The notes under the pieces are model-generated. The model did no database searches. It worked only from the letters and a program-made list of their open reading frames with translations, and was not told the DNA's origin. From assembly GCF_014836595.1 (NCBI RefSeq), contig NZ_JACSQO010000007.1:1-64000 (forward strand): a DNA stretch of 64,000 nt, read 5' to 3'. The stretch comes from Psychrobacillus faecigallinarum. Lineage in GTDB: Bacteria; Bacillota; Bacilli; Bacillales_A; Planococcaceae. This document shows, one piece after another, positions 23,941 to 34,857 of this stretch. A program made the translations under genes and the position numbers. The stretch's first letter is position 1. Each line of letters opens with the position of its first letter.

Positions 23941-23991
23941 AAAACAAATGTTCGTATTAATATTAGAACATACATTCCGAACAAACATTCT
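23941..23991. promoter_or_regulatory. Cluster of LexA (SOS) boxes between lexA and yneA
   Basis: AAAACAAATGTTCG (23941-23954, read on the minus strand as CGAAC-N4-GTTTT) fits the Bacillus consensus. AGAACATACATTCC (23965-23978) and CGAACAAACATTCT (23978-23991) are close matches. They control yneA to the right and probably lexA to the left. Confidence 0.75.
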
Positions 23992-24009
23992 AATTTTGGG
24001 GGTTTTTTT

Positions 24010-24990
<981 letters not shown>

Positions 24991-25029
24991 CATACCTTTA
25001 TATAAGAGTTAGTTGAAAGGATGAAAAAT

Positions 25030-25263
25030 ATGTTAAGTAAAGAAAAACTAGCACGTATTAATGAGCTGGCAAAAAAGTCTAAGTCCAGTGGATTATCTAT
25101 TGAGGAAGCAAAAGAACAAAGTGCTTTGCGTAAAGAATATTTGGAAACATTTAGAGCAACAATGAGAGATACAATAGAAAGTGTAAAAGTTATCGACCCT
25201 TCTGGAAACGATGTTACACCAGAAAAGGTACAACAAGCGAAAAAGGGTAAATTTCTGAATTAA
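25030..25263 (+). CDS. ynzC: YnzC/DUF896 protein
   Basis: The ATG at 25030, nine bases after GAAAGG, gives 77 residues, the same length as B. subtilis YnzC. The start MLSKEKLARINELAKK, the middle LRKEYLETFRATMRDT and the end KVIDPSGNDVTPEKVQ are the family hallmarks: a helical hairpin with a short conserved tail. The function is not known. The gene lies between yneB and tkt as expected. Confidence 0.92.
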   Translation: MLSKEKLARINELAKKSKSSGLSIEEAKEQSALRKEYLETFRATMRDTIESVKVIDPSGNDVTPEKVQQAKKGKFLN

Positions 25264-25350
25264 CTAATCATTTCAGAAACCATTGATAATACACGAATTG
25301 TTGTCTAAACTATTATTATAGAAAAAATTTTGTTCGAGAGGATGTCATTC

Positions 25351-27351
25351 ATGTCATTACAATCAGATTTATTAGCAATTACGACTATTCGTACTCTATC
25401 TATCGATGCAATCGATAAAGCAAACTCTGGTCATCCAGGTCTTCCTATGGGAGCTGCACCAATGGCGTACACATTATGGACAAAACATTTACGCCACAAC
25501 CCAAGCAATCCTAATTGGTTTAACCGCGACCGCTTTGTTTTATCAGCAGGTCATGGCTCAATGCTGTTATATAGCTTGCTACACCTTGGTGGTTATGATC
25601 TTCCTATGGAAGAGATTAAAAACTTCAGACAGTGGGACTCTAAAACTCCCGGACATCCAGAATTTCGTCACACAGCAGGGGTAGAAGCAACAACTGGTCC
25701 TTTAGGACAAGGTATAGGTATGGCTGTAGGTATGGCTATGGCAGAGGCGCATTTAGCTGCTACTTACAATCAAGAAGGACATTCTATTGTTGATCATTAT
25801 ACGTATGCATTATGCGGAGATGGAGATTTGATGGAAGGTGTAGCTGCTGAAGCTATTTCTCTAGCGGGACACTTAAAATTAGATAAATTAATCGTATTAT
25901 ATGATAGTAATGATATTTCGTTAGATGGAGATTTACATAAATCTTTCTCTGAGAACATTGAAAAACGTTTTGAATCATACGGATGGAACCATATTTATGT
26001 AGAAGATGGTAATGATATTGAAGCAATTTCAGCTGCAATCGACAAAGCTAAATCACAAAACGATAAACCAACAATTATCGAAGTGAAAACAGTTATTGGA
26101 TTTGGTTCTCCCAACCGCTCTGGAAAAGCAGATGCTCATGGTATGCCGCTTGGTAAAGAAGAATCTCTATTAGCTAAAGCAGAATATAAATGGTTATTCG
26201 AAGAAGATTTCTATGTACCAGAGGAAGTTTATGAAACTTTCAAGGAAGCTGCTGAGCGTCAAGGTGTTCAAGAAGAAGCTACATGGAACGAAAGATTAGC
26301 TACTTATGAAAAAGAGTTCCCAGAGCTAGCTCAAACTCTAAAACAAGCGATTAATGGAGAGATGCCTGCAAACTTTGCAGATGCACTTAAAACTTATGAA
26401 GAAGGAACTTCACAAGCAAGTAGAGCAGCTTCAGGTGAAGCGATTAATGCCATCGCTCAAAATCTGCCTTCATTTTTCGGAGGAAGTGCTGACTTAGCTG
26501 GTTCTAACAAAACGACTATTAAAAATGCTGGAGATTTCTCTGCAGAAAACTATGCGGGCAAAAACATCTGGTTTGGTGTTCGTGAGTTTGCAATGGGTAC
26601 TGCTCTTAATGGTATGGCCCTTCATGGCGGTCTACATGTGTTCGGTGGGACATTCTTCGTATTCAGTGATTATGTACGCCCTGCAATTCGTCTATCCGCA
26701 TTAATGGGATTGCCAGTAACATATGTGTTCACTCATGATAGTATTGCAGTAGGGGAAGATGGACCAACTCATGAACCAGTTGAGCATTTAGCTTCACTAA
26801 GAGCTATGCCAGGCTTATCAGTAATCCGTCCAGCTGATTCAAATGAAACAGCGGAAGCATGGAAATTAGCTGTATCCTCTAAGGATCAACCAACTGTGTT
26901 AGTGCTTTCTCGTCAAAACTTACCTACACTTAAAGGTTCTGTAGACCAAGCTAGTGAAGGTGTGGAAAAGGGAGCTTATATCGTTTCACCAGTTGAAAAT
27001 GCAGAGGGTATCTTACTTGCAACAGGTTCAGAGGTTGGACTAGCAGTAGAGGCTCAAAAAGCTTTAGCAGAAGAAGGAATTCAAGTTTCTGTAGTATCTA
27101 TGCCATCATGGGATAGATTTGAAAAACAAGATACTGCATATAAAAATGCTGTGTTGCCTTCTAACTTAACAAAACGCCTTGCTATTGAAATGGGATCTTC
27201 TCTTGGATGGCATCGTTATGTTGGATTCGAAGGTGACGTTATTGCAATAGACCAATTCGGTGCAAGTGCACCTGGAGAGATCGTAATGAAGGAATATGGC
27301 TTTAGTGTAGAAAATGTTGTTTCTAAGATGAAAAATCTACTACAAAAATAA
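25351..27351 (+). CDS. tkt: Transketolase
   Basis: The 666-residue protein starts at the ATG at 25351 behind GAGAGG. Thiamine-diphosphate features are complete: His29 region ([15 protein letters not shown]), GDGDLMEG with the metal ligand Asp, the pyrimidine-domain [19 protein letters not shown] with the catalytic Glu, and [13 protein letters not shown]. It moves two-carbon units between sugar phosphates in the pentose phosphate pathway, in the cytoplasm. The long terminator after it implies a single-gene transcript. Length is normal. Confidence 0.97.
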   Translation: MSLQSDLLAITTIRTLSIDAIDKANSGHPGLPMGAAPMAYTLWTKHLRHNPSNPNWFNRDRFVLSAGHGSMLLYSLLHLGGYDLPMEEIKNFRQWDSKTPGHPEFRHTAGVEATTGPLGQGIGMAVGMAMAEAHLAATYNQEGHSIVDHYTYALCGDGDLMEGVAAEAISLAGHLKLDKLIVLYDSNDISLDGDLHKSFSENIEKRFESYGWNHIYVEDGNDIEAISAAIDKAKSQNDKPTIIEVKTVIGFGSPNRSGKADAHGMPLGKEESLLAKAEYKWLFEEDFYVPEEVYETFKEAAERQGVQEEATWNERLATYEKEFPELAQTLKQAINGEMPANFADALKTYEEGTSQASRAASGEAINAIAQNLPSFFGGSADLAGSNKTTIKNAGDFSAENYAGKNIWFGVREFAMGTALNGMALHGGLHVFGGTFFVFSDYVRPAIRLSALMGLPVTYVFTHDSIAVGEDGPTHEPVEHLASLRAMPGLSVIRPADSNETAEAWKLAVSSKDQPTVLVLSRQNLPTLKGSVDQASEGVEKGAYIVSPVENAEGILLATGSEVGLAVEAQKALAEEGIQVSVVSMPSWDRFEKQDTAYKNAVLPSNLTKRLAIEMGSSLGWHRYVGFEGDVIAIDQFGASAPGEIVMKEYGFSVENVVSKMKNLLQK

Positions 27352-27362
27352 TATTCTTCTTT

Positions 27363-27404
27363 GCAATTCGAATACTTTTTCTTAAAAGTATTCGAATTGC
27401 TATT
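27363..27404. terminator. Terminator after transketolase
   Basis: GCAATTCGAATACTTTT pairs perfectly (17 bp) with AAAAGTATTCGAATTGC around a four-base TCTT-like loop, then TATTT. Confidence 0.85.
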
Positions 27405-27499
27405 TATCAAAGAATTTATATAGAATGCCTATGAAATTTATAGTATAATTTCAATTGGTGTCTTGTACACGTAGAGAAGTTGGTAAAGGAGGAGAAACA

Positions 27500-27721
27500 T
27501 TGGATACTTGGATATGGGTTGTTATAGTAATTGTCGCTTTAATCGGTGGTGTTGTAATCGGATTTTTTGCAGCACGACAATATATGATGAAATATTTGAA
27601 AGAAAATCCACCAATCAATGAACAAATGCTACGTATGATGATGGCACAGATGGGTCGTAAGCCATCCGAAAAACAAGTGAAACAAATGATGAACCAAATG
27701 AATAAAATGCAAAACAAATAA
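27500..27721 (+). CDS. yneF: UPF0154 membrane protein YneF
   Basis: A TTG start behind AAAGGAGGAG gives 73 residues, as in B. subtilis YneF. One N-terminal helix (WIWVVIVIVALIGGVVIGFF) is followed by a basic, Met-rich region (PPINEQMLRMMMAQMGRKPSEKQ). The family is conserved but without known function. It follows tkt as in B. subtilis. Confidence 0.92.
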   Translation: MDTWIWVVIVIVALIGGVVIGFFAARQYMMKYLKENPPINEQMLRMMMAQMGRKPSEKQVKQMMNQMNKMQNK

Positions 27722-27723
27722 TT

Positions 27724-27750
27724 AAAGGCACTCATTAATTGGGTGCTTTC
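27724..27750 (+). terminator. Terminator of yneF
   Basis: AAAGGCACTC and GGGTGCTTTC pair with one bulge, directly after the stop codon. A second candidate follows at once (27754). Confidence 0.55.
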
Positions 27751-27753
27751 TGA

Positions 27754-27794
27754 CTGTAAACATCTCAAACTAATTGAGCTGTTTGCAGTTTTTT
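27754..27794 (+). terminator. Second terminator after yneF
   Basis: CTGTAAACATCTCA pairs with TGAGCTGTTTGCAG (12 of 14) around AACTAAT, followed by six T. Confidence 0.75.
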
Positions 27795-28078
27795 ATATAC
27801 ACTCATTTTATTTTGGGATTATTTCTAATATGAAAAAGGATTACTTCAAAAATATTTGTTGAATTTTATTAAAGTAGACTCCCAAAGAAATATAGATTCT
27901 CTTTAAGGAGATTTTCACTCTGAATTTATTATGTAAAGATTTCAATTAGGAATGATTTGTTATCAATAAAAATAAAAAGAGGATTCCAATTCTATAATGG
28001 AATCCTAATCTTAAAATTTTATTATTCAATATGCTTAATTAATGGAATATTAATCGTTTAAAATCAAATTAGAAATGC
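27795..28078. other. Short gap with one minus-strand terminator
   Basis: About 280 bases without a gene. AGGATTCCA (27980-27988) pairs with TGGAATCCT (27998-28006), and the minus strand continues with CTTTTTATTTTT, so it ends the hydrolase gene to the right. Confidence 0.6.
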
Positions 28079-29011
28079 CTATTTTTCCCCTAGTAAGCTA
28101 TATTGCTTTAAAAAATCTGATACAACTTCTTCATATTCCTTGCTATTTTCATTAAACGATTTAGCGTGTGCTCCTACATCGAATAATTTGAGCATTTTAG
28201 GTCCTTTTTTCTTTTCATATAAATCTTCTGTCATCTTTGGCAAGATGAAATCATCCTCCATACTATGAATAAATAAAACAGGTTTTTCTATTTTATCTAC
28301 TACATCAATCGGAGATACCAAATTCAAGGTGTAACCATCTCGCCATTTTAAGAAGAGATTAGCAAATCGGATGGCTAAGCTAGAGCGAAGTGGTGTGGTT
28401 TGGGTAAGTAAATGATAAACCTGGTCTTCAAAATCAGAGAAAGCGCAATCTGAGATATAGAAGTCTGCATCGTCAATAATTGAACCGGCATATAGTAGGG
28501 TGGTGGCTGCTCCCATTGACTCCCCGTGTATCCCAATTACCGCTTTTTCGCCTGCACGTTCCCTTACTGCTTCCACTATTGCCTGTAAATCCATTTTTTC
28601 GTAATAACCAAAGCTTGTCGTTTTACCTCCAGAATCACCATGTCTACGATGATCATAGACGACGCAGTTAAAGCCAAGTCTTTCGAACATTCTTACAAAA
28701 CGTAGCGAATTAATCTTATTCTCAGTAACACCATGACAAATGATGACATAATTCTTCGTTTGGAGAGGTTCAATGAAAATCGCTTTCAGAGAGTAACCAT
28801 TCTTGGAGGGTATCCACCGTTCTAATTTGTTTACAGCATTAAACCAGACCTCATCTAAACGTTTGGAAGTAATTTCTCGATTGTAAATAAAGTCATCTTC
28901 TTTTTTCTTCATGTACATGAGTTTATTCGTGAGAAAAAAACCAAACACTGTGGCTACTGCTGTAAGAATACTTGTGAAAATACTCGTCCAAACGATAACT
29001 CTTTTTTTCAT
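28079..29011 (-). CDS. yqkD: Alpha/beta hydrolase, YqkD-like
   Basis: The 310-residue protein has an N-terminal membrane helix (about 5-27) and an alpha/beta-hydrolase domain outside or at the membrane. The stretches VIICHGVTENKINSLRF, YDHRRHGDSGGKTTSFGYYEKMDL and IGIHGESMGAATTLLYAG follow B. subtilis YqkD closely. The catalytic triad appears to be Ser in GESMG (near 171), Asp in SMEDDFI and His in VGAHAKS. The substrate is unknown; relatives are called esterases or peptidases. It is 11 bp downstream of the HMG-CoA lyase gene, in the same direction. Confidence 0.85.
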   Translation of the reverse strand: MKKRVIVWTSIFTSILTAVATVFGFFLTNKLMYMKKKEDDFIYNREITSKRLDEVWFNAVNKLERWIPSKNGYSLKAIFIEPLQTKNYVIICHGVTENKINSLRFVRMFERLGFNCVVYDHRRHGDSGGKTTSFGYYEKMDLQAIVEAVRERAGEKAVIGIHGESMGAATTLLYAGSIIDDADFYISDCAFSDFEDQVYHLLTQTTPLRSSLAIRFANLFLKWRDGYTLNLVSPIDVVDKIEKPVLFIHSMEDDFILPKMTEDLYEKKKGPKMLKLFDVGAHAKSFNENSKEYEEVVSDFLKQYSLLGEK

Positions 29012-29022
29012 AAGCTCAGCTC

Positions 29023-29919
29023 CTACTTGCTCTTATATAATCTATACATCCCTGTCTCAATTGGTCTGGAAACATATGGAGCAACGATATTGACTGCTTT
29101 TAATAATTCGTCCATATTGATATTGGTGGAAATATCCATTTTATGTAGCATATTCACAACATCCTCAGTTGCTACATTTCCTGTGGCACCGGGTGCAAAA
29201 GGACATCCTCCTAAGCCACCTGCAGATGTGTCGAATCTTGAAATACCGGCCTGTAGGGCTGCAAATATATTGGCATTCCCCATTTTGCGAGTATCATGAA
29301 AATGTGCAGTAATTAATGTATTCGTAAATTCATTTTTTATAGCATGGAATAAATTATAGCTTTCTTTTGGATTCGCCATTCCAATGGTATCTGCTACGCT
29401 AAGTTCGTTTACTCCCCATGACACGAATTCCTTGCATAGGTCGATTGTCTTTTGTGGATCGACCGCACCCTCAAAAGGACAATAGAACGCAGTAGAAATA
29501 CATGCTCGGACAAAATGTCCATCTTCCATTAGTTTTTCCACAATAGGCTTTAATTCATCCATACTTTCTCTTGTAGTTTTGTTAATATTTTTTTGGTTAA
29601 AGCTATCTGATACACCTACGAAAATTGCGAAGCTAGTAGCTCCATTTTCCATTGCTAGCTCTACACCTTTTTTATTTGGTGTTAGTACAAATTGTCTACC
29701 CACTTTTTTAACTTTCGTAACGATTTCTTTTGAGTCTTTCATTTGTGGAACCCATTTTGGTGATACGAAAGAACTTAGTTCCATTTCTTCTATACCAGCC
29801 TGTTGAAGCTGTTCAATAAATGCTAATTTTATTTCTGTTGGAACCTCATTTTTTTCATTTTGTAGACCATCTCTTGGTCCTACCTCGATTATTGTCACTT
29901 TATTTGGTAAACTATACAT
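29023..29919 (-). CDS. mvaB: Hydroxymethylglutaryl-CoA lyase
   Basis: From the ATG at 29919 behind GGAGGG the protein is 298 residues. HMGL-like TIM-barrel motifs are visible: VGPRDGLQNEK at the start with catalytic Arg and Asp, SFVSPKWVPQ, HFHDTRKMGNAN with metal-binding histidines, and the catalytic loop GGLGGCPFAPGATGN with its cysteine. It splits HMG-CoA into acetoacetate and acetyl-CoA in leucine breakdown. The thiolase gene diverges from it, and together they fit ketone/branched-chain catabolism. The other leucine pathway genes are not in the window. Confidence 0.93.
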   Translation of the reverse strand: MYSLPNKVTIIEVGPRDGLQNEKNEVPTEIKLAFIEQLQQAGIEEMELSSFVSPKWVPQMKDSKEIVTKVKKVGRQFVLTPNKKGVELAMENGATSFAIFVGVSDSFNQKNINKTTRESMDELKPIVEKLMEDGHFVRACISTAFYCPFEGAVDPQKTIDLCKEFVSWGVNELSVADTIGMANPKESYNLFHAIKNEFTNTLITAHFHDTRKMGNANIFAALQAGISRFDTSAGGLGGCPFAPGATGNVATEDVVNMLHKMDISTNINMDELLKAVNIVAPYVSRPIETGMYRLYKSK

Positions 29920-30027
29920 ATTCATCCCTCCCTCTTTTATTGTAATGAATGGATGGTTGAACAAGCAAACTTTTAATTTGATTTATTAGATTTTATTGAA
30001 AAAGGGAATATTAAGGAGGAAATTCAC

Positions 30028-31212
30028 GTGACAAATGAAGTTGTAATCGTAAGTGCTGTTAGAACAGCGATTGGTTCTTTCCAGGGTGGATTAAAGGATG
30101 TACCAGCAACTAAACTTGGGGCTATCGTTATTGATAAGGCGTTAGAAAAAGCAGGGGTAGAAAAGGAATCAGTAGATGAAGTAATCATGGGGAACGTGCT
30201 TCAAGCAGGTCTAGGACAAAATCCTGCCAGACAGGCATCCATTCAGGCTGGACTTCCACAATCGGTTTCAGCTCTGACTATAAATAAAGTATGTGGTTCA
30301 GGACTTAAAGCAATTCATCTTGCTACTCAAGCAATTATTGCTGGGGATGCAGAAATAATTGTAGCTGGCGGAATGGAAAATATGAGTCAAGCCCCTTTTC
30401 TATTAAAGAATGCTAGAGACGGCTTCCGGATGGGAGACCAAAAAGTAGTGGATAGCATGATTTCCGATGGACTATGGTGCGCATTCAACGATTATCACAT
30501 GGGTATAACGGCAGAAAATCTTTGTGACCGTTATGACATCTCACGTGAAGAGCAGGACAAATTCTCTGCGCGATCACAAGCAAGAGCTGCAGAAGCTGTA
30601 GAAAATGGAAAGTTTGATGAAGAAATAGTTCCTGTGGAAATTCCACAAAGAAAAGGAGATCCCGTTATCTTTGATAAAGATGAGTATCCGAAAAAAGGGT
30701 CTACTGAGGAAAAACTAGCTGGATTGCGTCCGGCATTTAAAAAAGATGGGTCTGTTACCGCTGGAAATGCTTCTGGTATTAACGACGGGGCAGCTGCTGT
30801 AGTTGTGATGTCTAAGCAAAAAGCAGATCAATTGGGCCTAAAACCTTTGGCTACCATTGTGGCTAACGCATCTGCTGGAGTAGATCCAAGCGTAATGGGT
30901 ATTGGTCCGGTAGAGGCAGTGAAAAAGGCATTGAATAAATCCCAGTTATCTCTTAGTGATATTGAGCTTATTGAAGCAAACGAAGCTTTTGCAGCTCAAT
31001 CTATAGCAGTTGATAGAGAGCTATCCTTCAATCATGATATACTAAATGTAAATGGTGGAGCTATTGCTTTAGGCCATCCAATCGGTGCTAGTGGTGCTCG
31101 TATTTTCGTTACTTTACTTCATGAAATGGAGAAGAGAAATGCTAAAACAGGACTTGCGACACTTTGCATTGGTGGAGGTCAAGGGGTAGCTACTATTGTG
31201 AAACGCTCATAA
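30028..31212 (+). CDS. Acetyl-CoA C-acetyltransferase (thiolase)
   Basis: A GTG start with AAGGAGG upstream gives 394 residues, normal for a biosynthetic-type thiolase. The nucleophile is Cys89 in NKVCGSG, and the C-terminal motifs GHPIGASG with its His and CIGGGQG with the acid-base Cys are complete. The enzyme joins or splits acetyl-CoA and acetoacetyl-CoA. Placement opposite HMG-CoA lyase suggests acetoacetate turnover. It could be the B. subtilis YhfS/MmgA type; the exact paralogue is uncertain. Confidence 0.93.
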   Translation: MTNEVVIVSAVRTAIGSFQGGLKDVPATKLGAIVIDKALEKAGVEKESVDEVIMGNVLQAGLGQNPARQASIQAGLPQSVSALTINKVCGSGLKAIHLATQAIIAGDAEIIVAGGMENMSQAPFLLKNARDGFRMGDQKVVDSMISDGLWCAFNDYHMGITAENLCDRYDISREEQDKFSARSQARAAEAVENGKFDEEIVPVEIPQRKGDPVIFDKDEYPKKGSTEEKLAGLRPAFKKDGSVTAGNASGINDGAAAVVVMSKQKADQLGLKPLATIVANASAGVDPSVMGIGPVEAVKKALNKSQLSLSDIELIEANEAFAAQSIAVDRELSFNHDILNVNGGAIALGHPIGASGARIFVTLLHEMEKRNAKTGLATLCIGGGQGVATIVKRS

Positions 31213-31225
31213 AGTAGGTGAAAAA

Positions 31226-31489
31226 ATGGCTAAAAAAAAGCAAAAAAGACATCAACAGCCGCAAGTAAAATCCTCTTCTGTAAAAGAAGAAGGTAATGCT
31301 CTTTCTGATCAGCTTTCTATGGATGTTCTTGCTAAGTTAAAAGAAACGAAGCAACAGTTAGTGACAGCTGAACAAGAAAGAGAAGAGGAAAGACAGGCAC
31401 AGCTTGCTTTTGAAAAAAAACAAAAAGAAAAGAACAAAACCTTTGAAGAGCTACTCGATGAGTATGGCTTTGGTGGATCTAAGTTCTAA
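31226..31489 (+). CDS. yqkK: YqkK/DUF3886 protein
   Basis: The 87-residue protein starts very basic (MAKKKQKRHQQPQ), continues as a charged helix rich in Glu, Gln and Lys, and ends NKTFEELLDEYGFGGSKF, the hallmark of DUF3886. It is soluble with no known function. In B. subtilis the gene sits next to nudF. Here it is separated from nudF by the island that starts just to its right. It follows the thiolase by 13 bp. Confidence 0.85.
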   Translation: MAKKKQKRHQQPQVKSSSVKEEGNALSDQLSMDVLAKLKETKQQLVTAEQEREEERQAQLAFEKKQKEKNKTFEELLDEYGFGGSKF

Positions 31490-31495
31490 TTGAAG

Positions 31496-31529
31496 ACCTA
31501 TTCACCCGCAAAGGTGAATAGGTTTTTTT
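31496..31529 (+). terminator. Terminator of the thiolase/yqkK transcript
   Basis: ACCTATTCACC and GGTGAATAGGT pair around CGCAAA, followed by seven T. Confidence 0.85.
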
Positions 31530-31698
31530 ATTAGATAAGGAATTTTAAAAAATTAGCATAGGGCTATTTGATAAGTAGAATATTATTTTTCCTTCATCTT
31601 TAGAGCAGACAATCCTCTCAATAAGTAAAAGAAAATAATTAAAACACATTTTTTTTTGCTTTTATGCTGAAATCGGTCTGTTTCCTAGAAGCAGCAGT

Positions 31699-31751
31699 TT
31701 ACGACAATAACTGTGTAAATTACTACAATGGAGCCTTGTTTTACGGCAATC
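31699..31751. repeat. 21-bp periodic repeat array, 3 units
   Basis: TTAC-anchored units start exactly at 31699, 31720 and 31741. The shared core is TTACKRCAAT (TTACGACAAT, TTACTACAAT, TTACGGCAAT), and the other 11 bases vary. A second array with the same core and spacing is at 47102. The frame meets a stop, so it is not a coding repeat. Confidence 0.75.
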
Positions 31752-31874
31752 TCACTCTCATTTGAAAATCCAATTTCCAAAAACAAAAACTCGATTATAA
31801 AAAATATATAAAATTTTCAAACAATTAATTGATAAAAATATCCAATTATACTATGATTATCATAACAATATAAT

Positions 31875-31895
31875 AGACATGTAATATACCTGTCT
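31875..31895. promoter_or_regulatory. Operator-like palindrome before the carbohydrate cluster
   Basis: AGACATGTA-ATA-TACCTGTCT is a 9-3-9 inverted repeat with one mismatch. Its core matches the site at 40665 (ACAGGTA-N3-TACAKGT). It lies 26 bp before the first gene, a good place for the cluster's GntR regulator. Confidence 0.6.
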
Positions 31896-31920
31896 GTTCC
31901 TATAGAGGAGTGACCATTCA

Positions 31921-33591
31921 ATGAAAATGGCAAGGCTGGGGGTTCTTTTAGATAGAGAGGAAGCAGAGAAGCAATGGGGGAGGGGAAACAATGTTTTTGA
32001 ATGTTATGTTTATGAAATTCTCGACCATTTTAGACTCCCTTATCAAAAAATAGATAGTTTGGAACAACTTAATTCCTTTGATTTATTGATAGTCGCTCAA
32101 TGCCCGGATACTGAAGCTACTCAAGCAAAAATACTAAACTATGTAGAGTCTGGGGGAATTGTGATTGCATATGGTGGACTAAATAATCTGAAGGATAAGT
32201 TAGGATTTAAAAGTCAACATATTTCCACTGCAGGATATGCAGAGCTTTCGACTTTTCTCAATCAACAGACCCCTCTTCGATATCTTCAAGCGGAACCTTG
32301 GACCTATGAAGGGACAGAGTTATCGCACAGCCAGTTAGGGACATTGCTAAATGAGGATGCGTATGCACTACAGCGAATTCAGCACGGAAAGGGCTCGATT
32401 GAGCGTTGGGCAGTTCCTATACCACAAACGATCGTTGCTATGCAGCAAGGAACTGCTCCAGTAACTTTAGACGGCATTCCAGCACCAGATGGGAGTGCAA
32501 ATATTGATGAGGATATTTTAAAGGCAGATGATGGCTTCGAGCTAGATTGGGATTTAGATAGAATCTTTACCCAAACAGGAATGCCGTATTTTCCTCATCC
32601 TTACGCAGACTTATGGAGAGAGGTTATTCTAGAGCATCTTGTTAAATGTGCAATGGATAAACAACTTACTATTCCTCTTATTGATTATTGGCCAACTGAC
32701 GTGAAGCATATGGCTATGATCTCTCATGATAGTGACCTTAATGTTGATGAATCAGCACAAATAACACTAGATACACTAAAATCAGAGAATGTGCAATCCA
32801 CTTGGTGTATGATTGCGCCTGGTTATAATGCTTCTATTTATGAGCAGATAAAAAAAGATGGTCATGAAATAGCACTCCATTATAATGCGCTTGAGCAGGA
32901 TGATGGCATTTGGTCGCAAGAAGCCTTTGAAGCACAGCTTACATGGCTACAACAATCTACAAAAGTTGAAAATATAATTTCAAATAAAAATCATTATACG
33001 AGATTCGAAGGGTGGGGAGAATTTTTTGTATGGTGTGAGAAATATGGGATTGAAGCAGATCAGTCGAGAGGGCCAAGTAAAAGAGGAAATATAGGATTCC
33101 TATTTGGAACATGCCAACCTTATTTTCCAATGGCTTGGGCTGATGAAAAAAATCGACTATATGACGTGTTGGAGATTGGCTTCCTGACGCAGGATTTAAA
33201 TCATCATACATTAGCTGATGCAACGGTCATTGAACCTTTTCTTGAAGGAGTAAAAAGAGTGAATGGAGTGGCCCATTTTCTATTTCATCAAATTCATATT
33301 TATCAGCAACAACCTGTTCGTGAAGCTATAGTCCAATTAATCCATACTGCAAAGCAGCAAGGCTTTTCGTTCTGGACCAGTAAGCAAATTAACAATTGGG
33401 TAAGAGGAAGACGAAAAGTAGAAATCATAGGTATTTCCGATTTAGGTGAGATCGAGCTTAAAGGGAATATATATGAGGATAAGTTAGTCGTTCTTTTGCC
33501 TGTTTCGGCTGAAACTTCACAAACGGTCAAACGTTTTGGATTGAACTGTAAAATTGCTTCGATTGCCAATCACATCTTAAAAGAAGCTTAA
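31921..33591 (+). CDS. NodB-fold polysaccharide-deacetylase-like protein with extra N-terminal domain
   Basis: The 556-residue protein lacks a signal peptide and is cytoplasmic. Residues about 1-130 look like a flavodoxin or GATase-like domain (FDLLIVAQCPDTEA, GGIVIAYGG). A NodB-like domain begins near 255: the metal-binding motif HDSDLN at about 269-274 and HEIALH at about 316-321 fit deacetylases. A C-terminal beta domain closes it (KVEIIGISDLGEIELKGN). It likely removes an acyl group, or acts on a related C-N or C-O bond, of an imported sugar. It is the first gene of the island's cluster, with overlap into the next gene. Substrate unknown. Confidence 0.7.
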   Translation: MKMARLGVLLDREEAEKQWGRGNNVFECYVYEILDHFRLPYQKIDSLEQLNSFDLLIVAQCPDTEATQAKILNYVESGGIVIAYGGLNNLKDKLGFKSQHISTAGYAELSTFLNQQTPLRYLQAEPWTYEGTELSHSQLGTLLNEDAYALQRIQHGKGSIERWAVPIPQTIVAMQQGTAPVTLDGIPAPDGSANIDEDILKADDGFELDWDLDRIFTQTGMPYFPHPYADLWREVILEHLVKCAMDKQLTIPLIDYWPTDVKHMAMISHDSDLNVDESAQITLDTLKSENVQSTWCMIAPGYNASIYEQIKKDGHEIALHYNALEQDDGIWSQEAFEAQLTWLQQSTKVENIISNKNHYTRFEGWGEFFVWCEKYGIEADQSRGPSKRGNIGFLFGTCQPYFPMAWADEKNRLYDVLEIGFLTQDLNHHTLADATVIEPFLEGVKRVNGVAHFLFHQIHIYQQQPVREAIVQLIHTAKQQGFSFWTSKQINNWVRGRRKVEIIGISDLGEIELKGNIYEDKLVVLLPVSAETSQTVKRFGLNCKIASIANHILKEA

Positions 33592-33608
33592 TGTTGGAGG
33601 GGCTTATG

Positions 33609-34844
33609 ATGAAAAACAATACTTTAGCAATATTTGGTGGCCAACAAGTAAAAACGACTCCCTTTGGTACTGGAAAGCGCTTTGGCATAGATGAAGCCAC
33701 GGAGCTACTTGAAGCATTAGAGCAGAATACTCTTTTTTATCATTTTGGCAACAAGGTCAAGCAATTTTTATCCGATTTTAATGAAATGTATGGAGTAAAG
33801 TATAGTGTTGCAACCTCCTCGGGTACTGCTGCGCTTCATGTAGCCTTAGGAGCTGCTGGCGTTACAGTAGGTGATGAAGTAATAACAAGTCCGATAACAG
33901 ACCAAGGTACCGTTATCGGAATTCTGTATCAAAACGCTGTCCCGGTGTTTGCAGATTTGGAGCCACATAGCTATAACCTAACAGCTGAATCTATCGAAAG
34001 AGTAATTACACCGAAAACCAAAGCAATTATCGTCGTTCATCTTGCTGGCAACCCCTGTGACATGGAACCAATCATGGAGCTTGCTAAAAAACATAAGATA
34101 AAGGTGATTGAGGATTGCGCCCAAAGCTATCTAACCACGTACAAAGGACGTTTGACGGGAACAATTGGAGATTATGGGTGCTTCAGCACAAATGATTTTA
34201 AGCATATATCTACTGGAGATGGCGGAATTGTTAGTATTAATTCTGGTCAAGAGGAAGATTACTACACAACACATGCTTTTGCGGACAAAAATTATAAAAG
34301 ACAGGAAAAGTCAGTTATAAGGGATATCGAATACTTGGCACCAAATTATCGAATGACAGAGCTACAAGGTGCAGTTGGTATAGCTCAATTAAAGAAGCTG
34401 GAATGGATTTGTACGAGACGAAACGAACTTGGAGAACAATTGACCGTAGGAATACAGAATACGAAGGGCATTCATCCAATGAAAATTACTAAAGGTGGAT
34501 GGTGTAGCTACTGGTTTTATATGTTCACTCTGGACTCGGAATCTTTGAAATGTACACGTGAAGAATTCTCGACGGCACTATTAGCAGAGGGTATACCAAA
34601 CTCACCTGGGTACATACCACAGGTTCTGTACGCTCAAATTTTATTTCAACAAAAGCAGGCTTACTTAAATAGCCATTATCCTTTTGACCAAGGTAACTAT
34701 GATTATGCTATTGGAAGTTGTCCGAACGCGGAAAGAATTTTGCAGAATGCAATTCGACTAGATATCAATGAGTTTTTTGAGAACAAAGATATAGAGGATA
34801 TGATTACGGCGTTAAATAAAGTAGCAGCCCATTATCGTGTGTAA
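33609..34844 (+). CDS. DegT/DnrJ/EryC1/StrS family PLP aminotransferase
   Basis: From the ATG at 33609, behind TTGGAGGGG, the protein is 411 residues. It shows VATSSGTAALHVAL near residue 63, the DIIT-like middle (DEVITSPITDQGT), EDCAQSY before the PLP-binding lysine in FSTNDFKHISTGDGG, and the conserved YRMTELQGAVGIAQL. Family members transfer an amino group to a keto-sugar, usually in making amino sugars. Its place inside an uptake and breakdown cluster is unusual: the reverse reaction on an imported amino sugar is one idea. It follows the deacetylase gene with little gap. Confidence 0.85.
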   Translation: MKNNTLAIFGGQQVKTTPFGTGKRFGIDEATELLEALEQNTLFYHFGNKVKQFLSDFNEMYGVKYSVATSSGTAALHVALGAAGVTVGDEVITSPITDQGTVIGILYQNAVPVFADLEPHSYNLTAESIERVITPKTKAIIVVHLAGNPCDMEPIMELAKKHKIKVIEDCAQSYLTTYKGRLTGTIGDYGCFSTNDFKHISTGDGGIVSINSGQEEDYYTTHAFADKNYKRQEKSVIRDIEYLAPNYRMTELQGAVGIAQLKKLEWICTRRNELGEQLTVGIQNTKGIHPMKITKGGWCSYWFYMFTLDSESLKCTREEFSTALLAEGIPNSPGYIPQVLYAQILFQQKQAYLNSHYPFDQGNYDYAIGSCPNAERILQNAIRLDINEFFENKDIEDMITALNKVAAHYRV

Positions 34845-34857
34845 GGGAGAGGTCTTT

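Larger units (their letters stand above)
31530..31920. other. Gap holding a 21-bp repeat array and an operator
   Basis: No gene is supported. Contents are an AT-rich stretch, three 21-bp repeat units (31699-31751) and the operator-like palindrome (31875-31895) before the first gene of the carbohydrate cluster. Confidence 0.4.
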
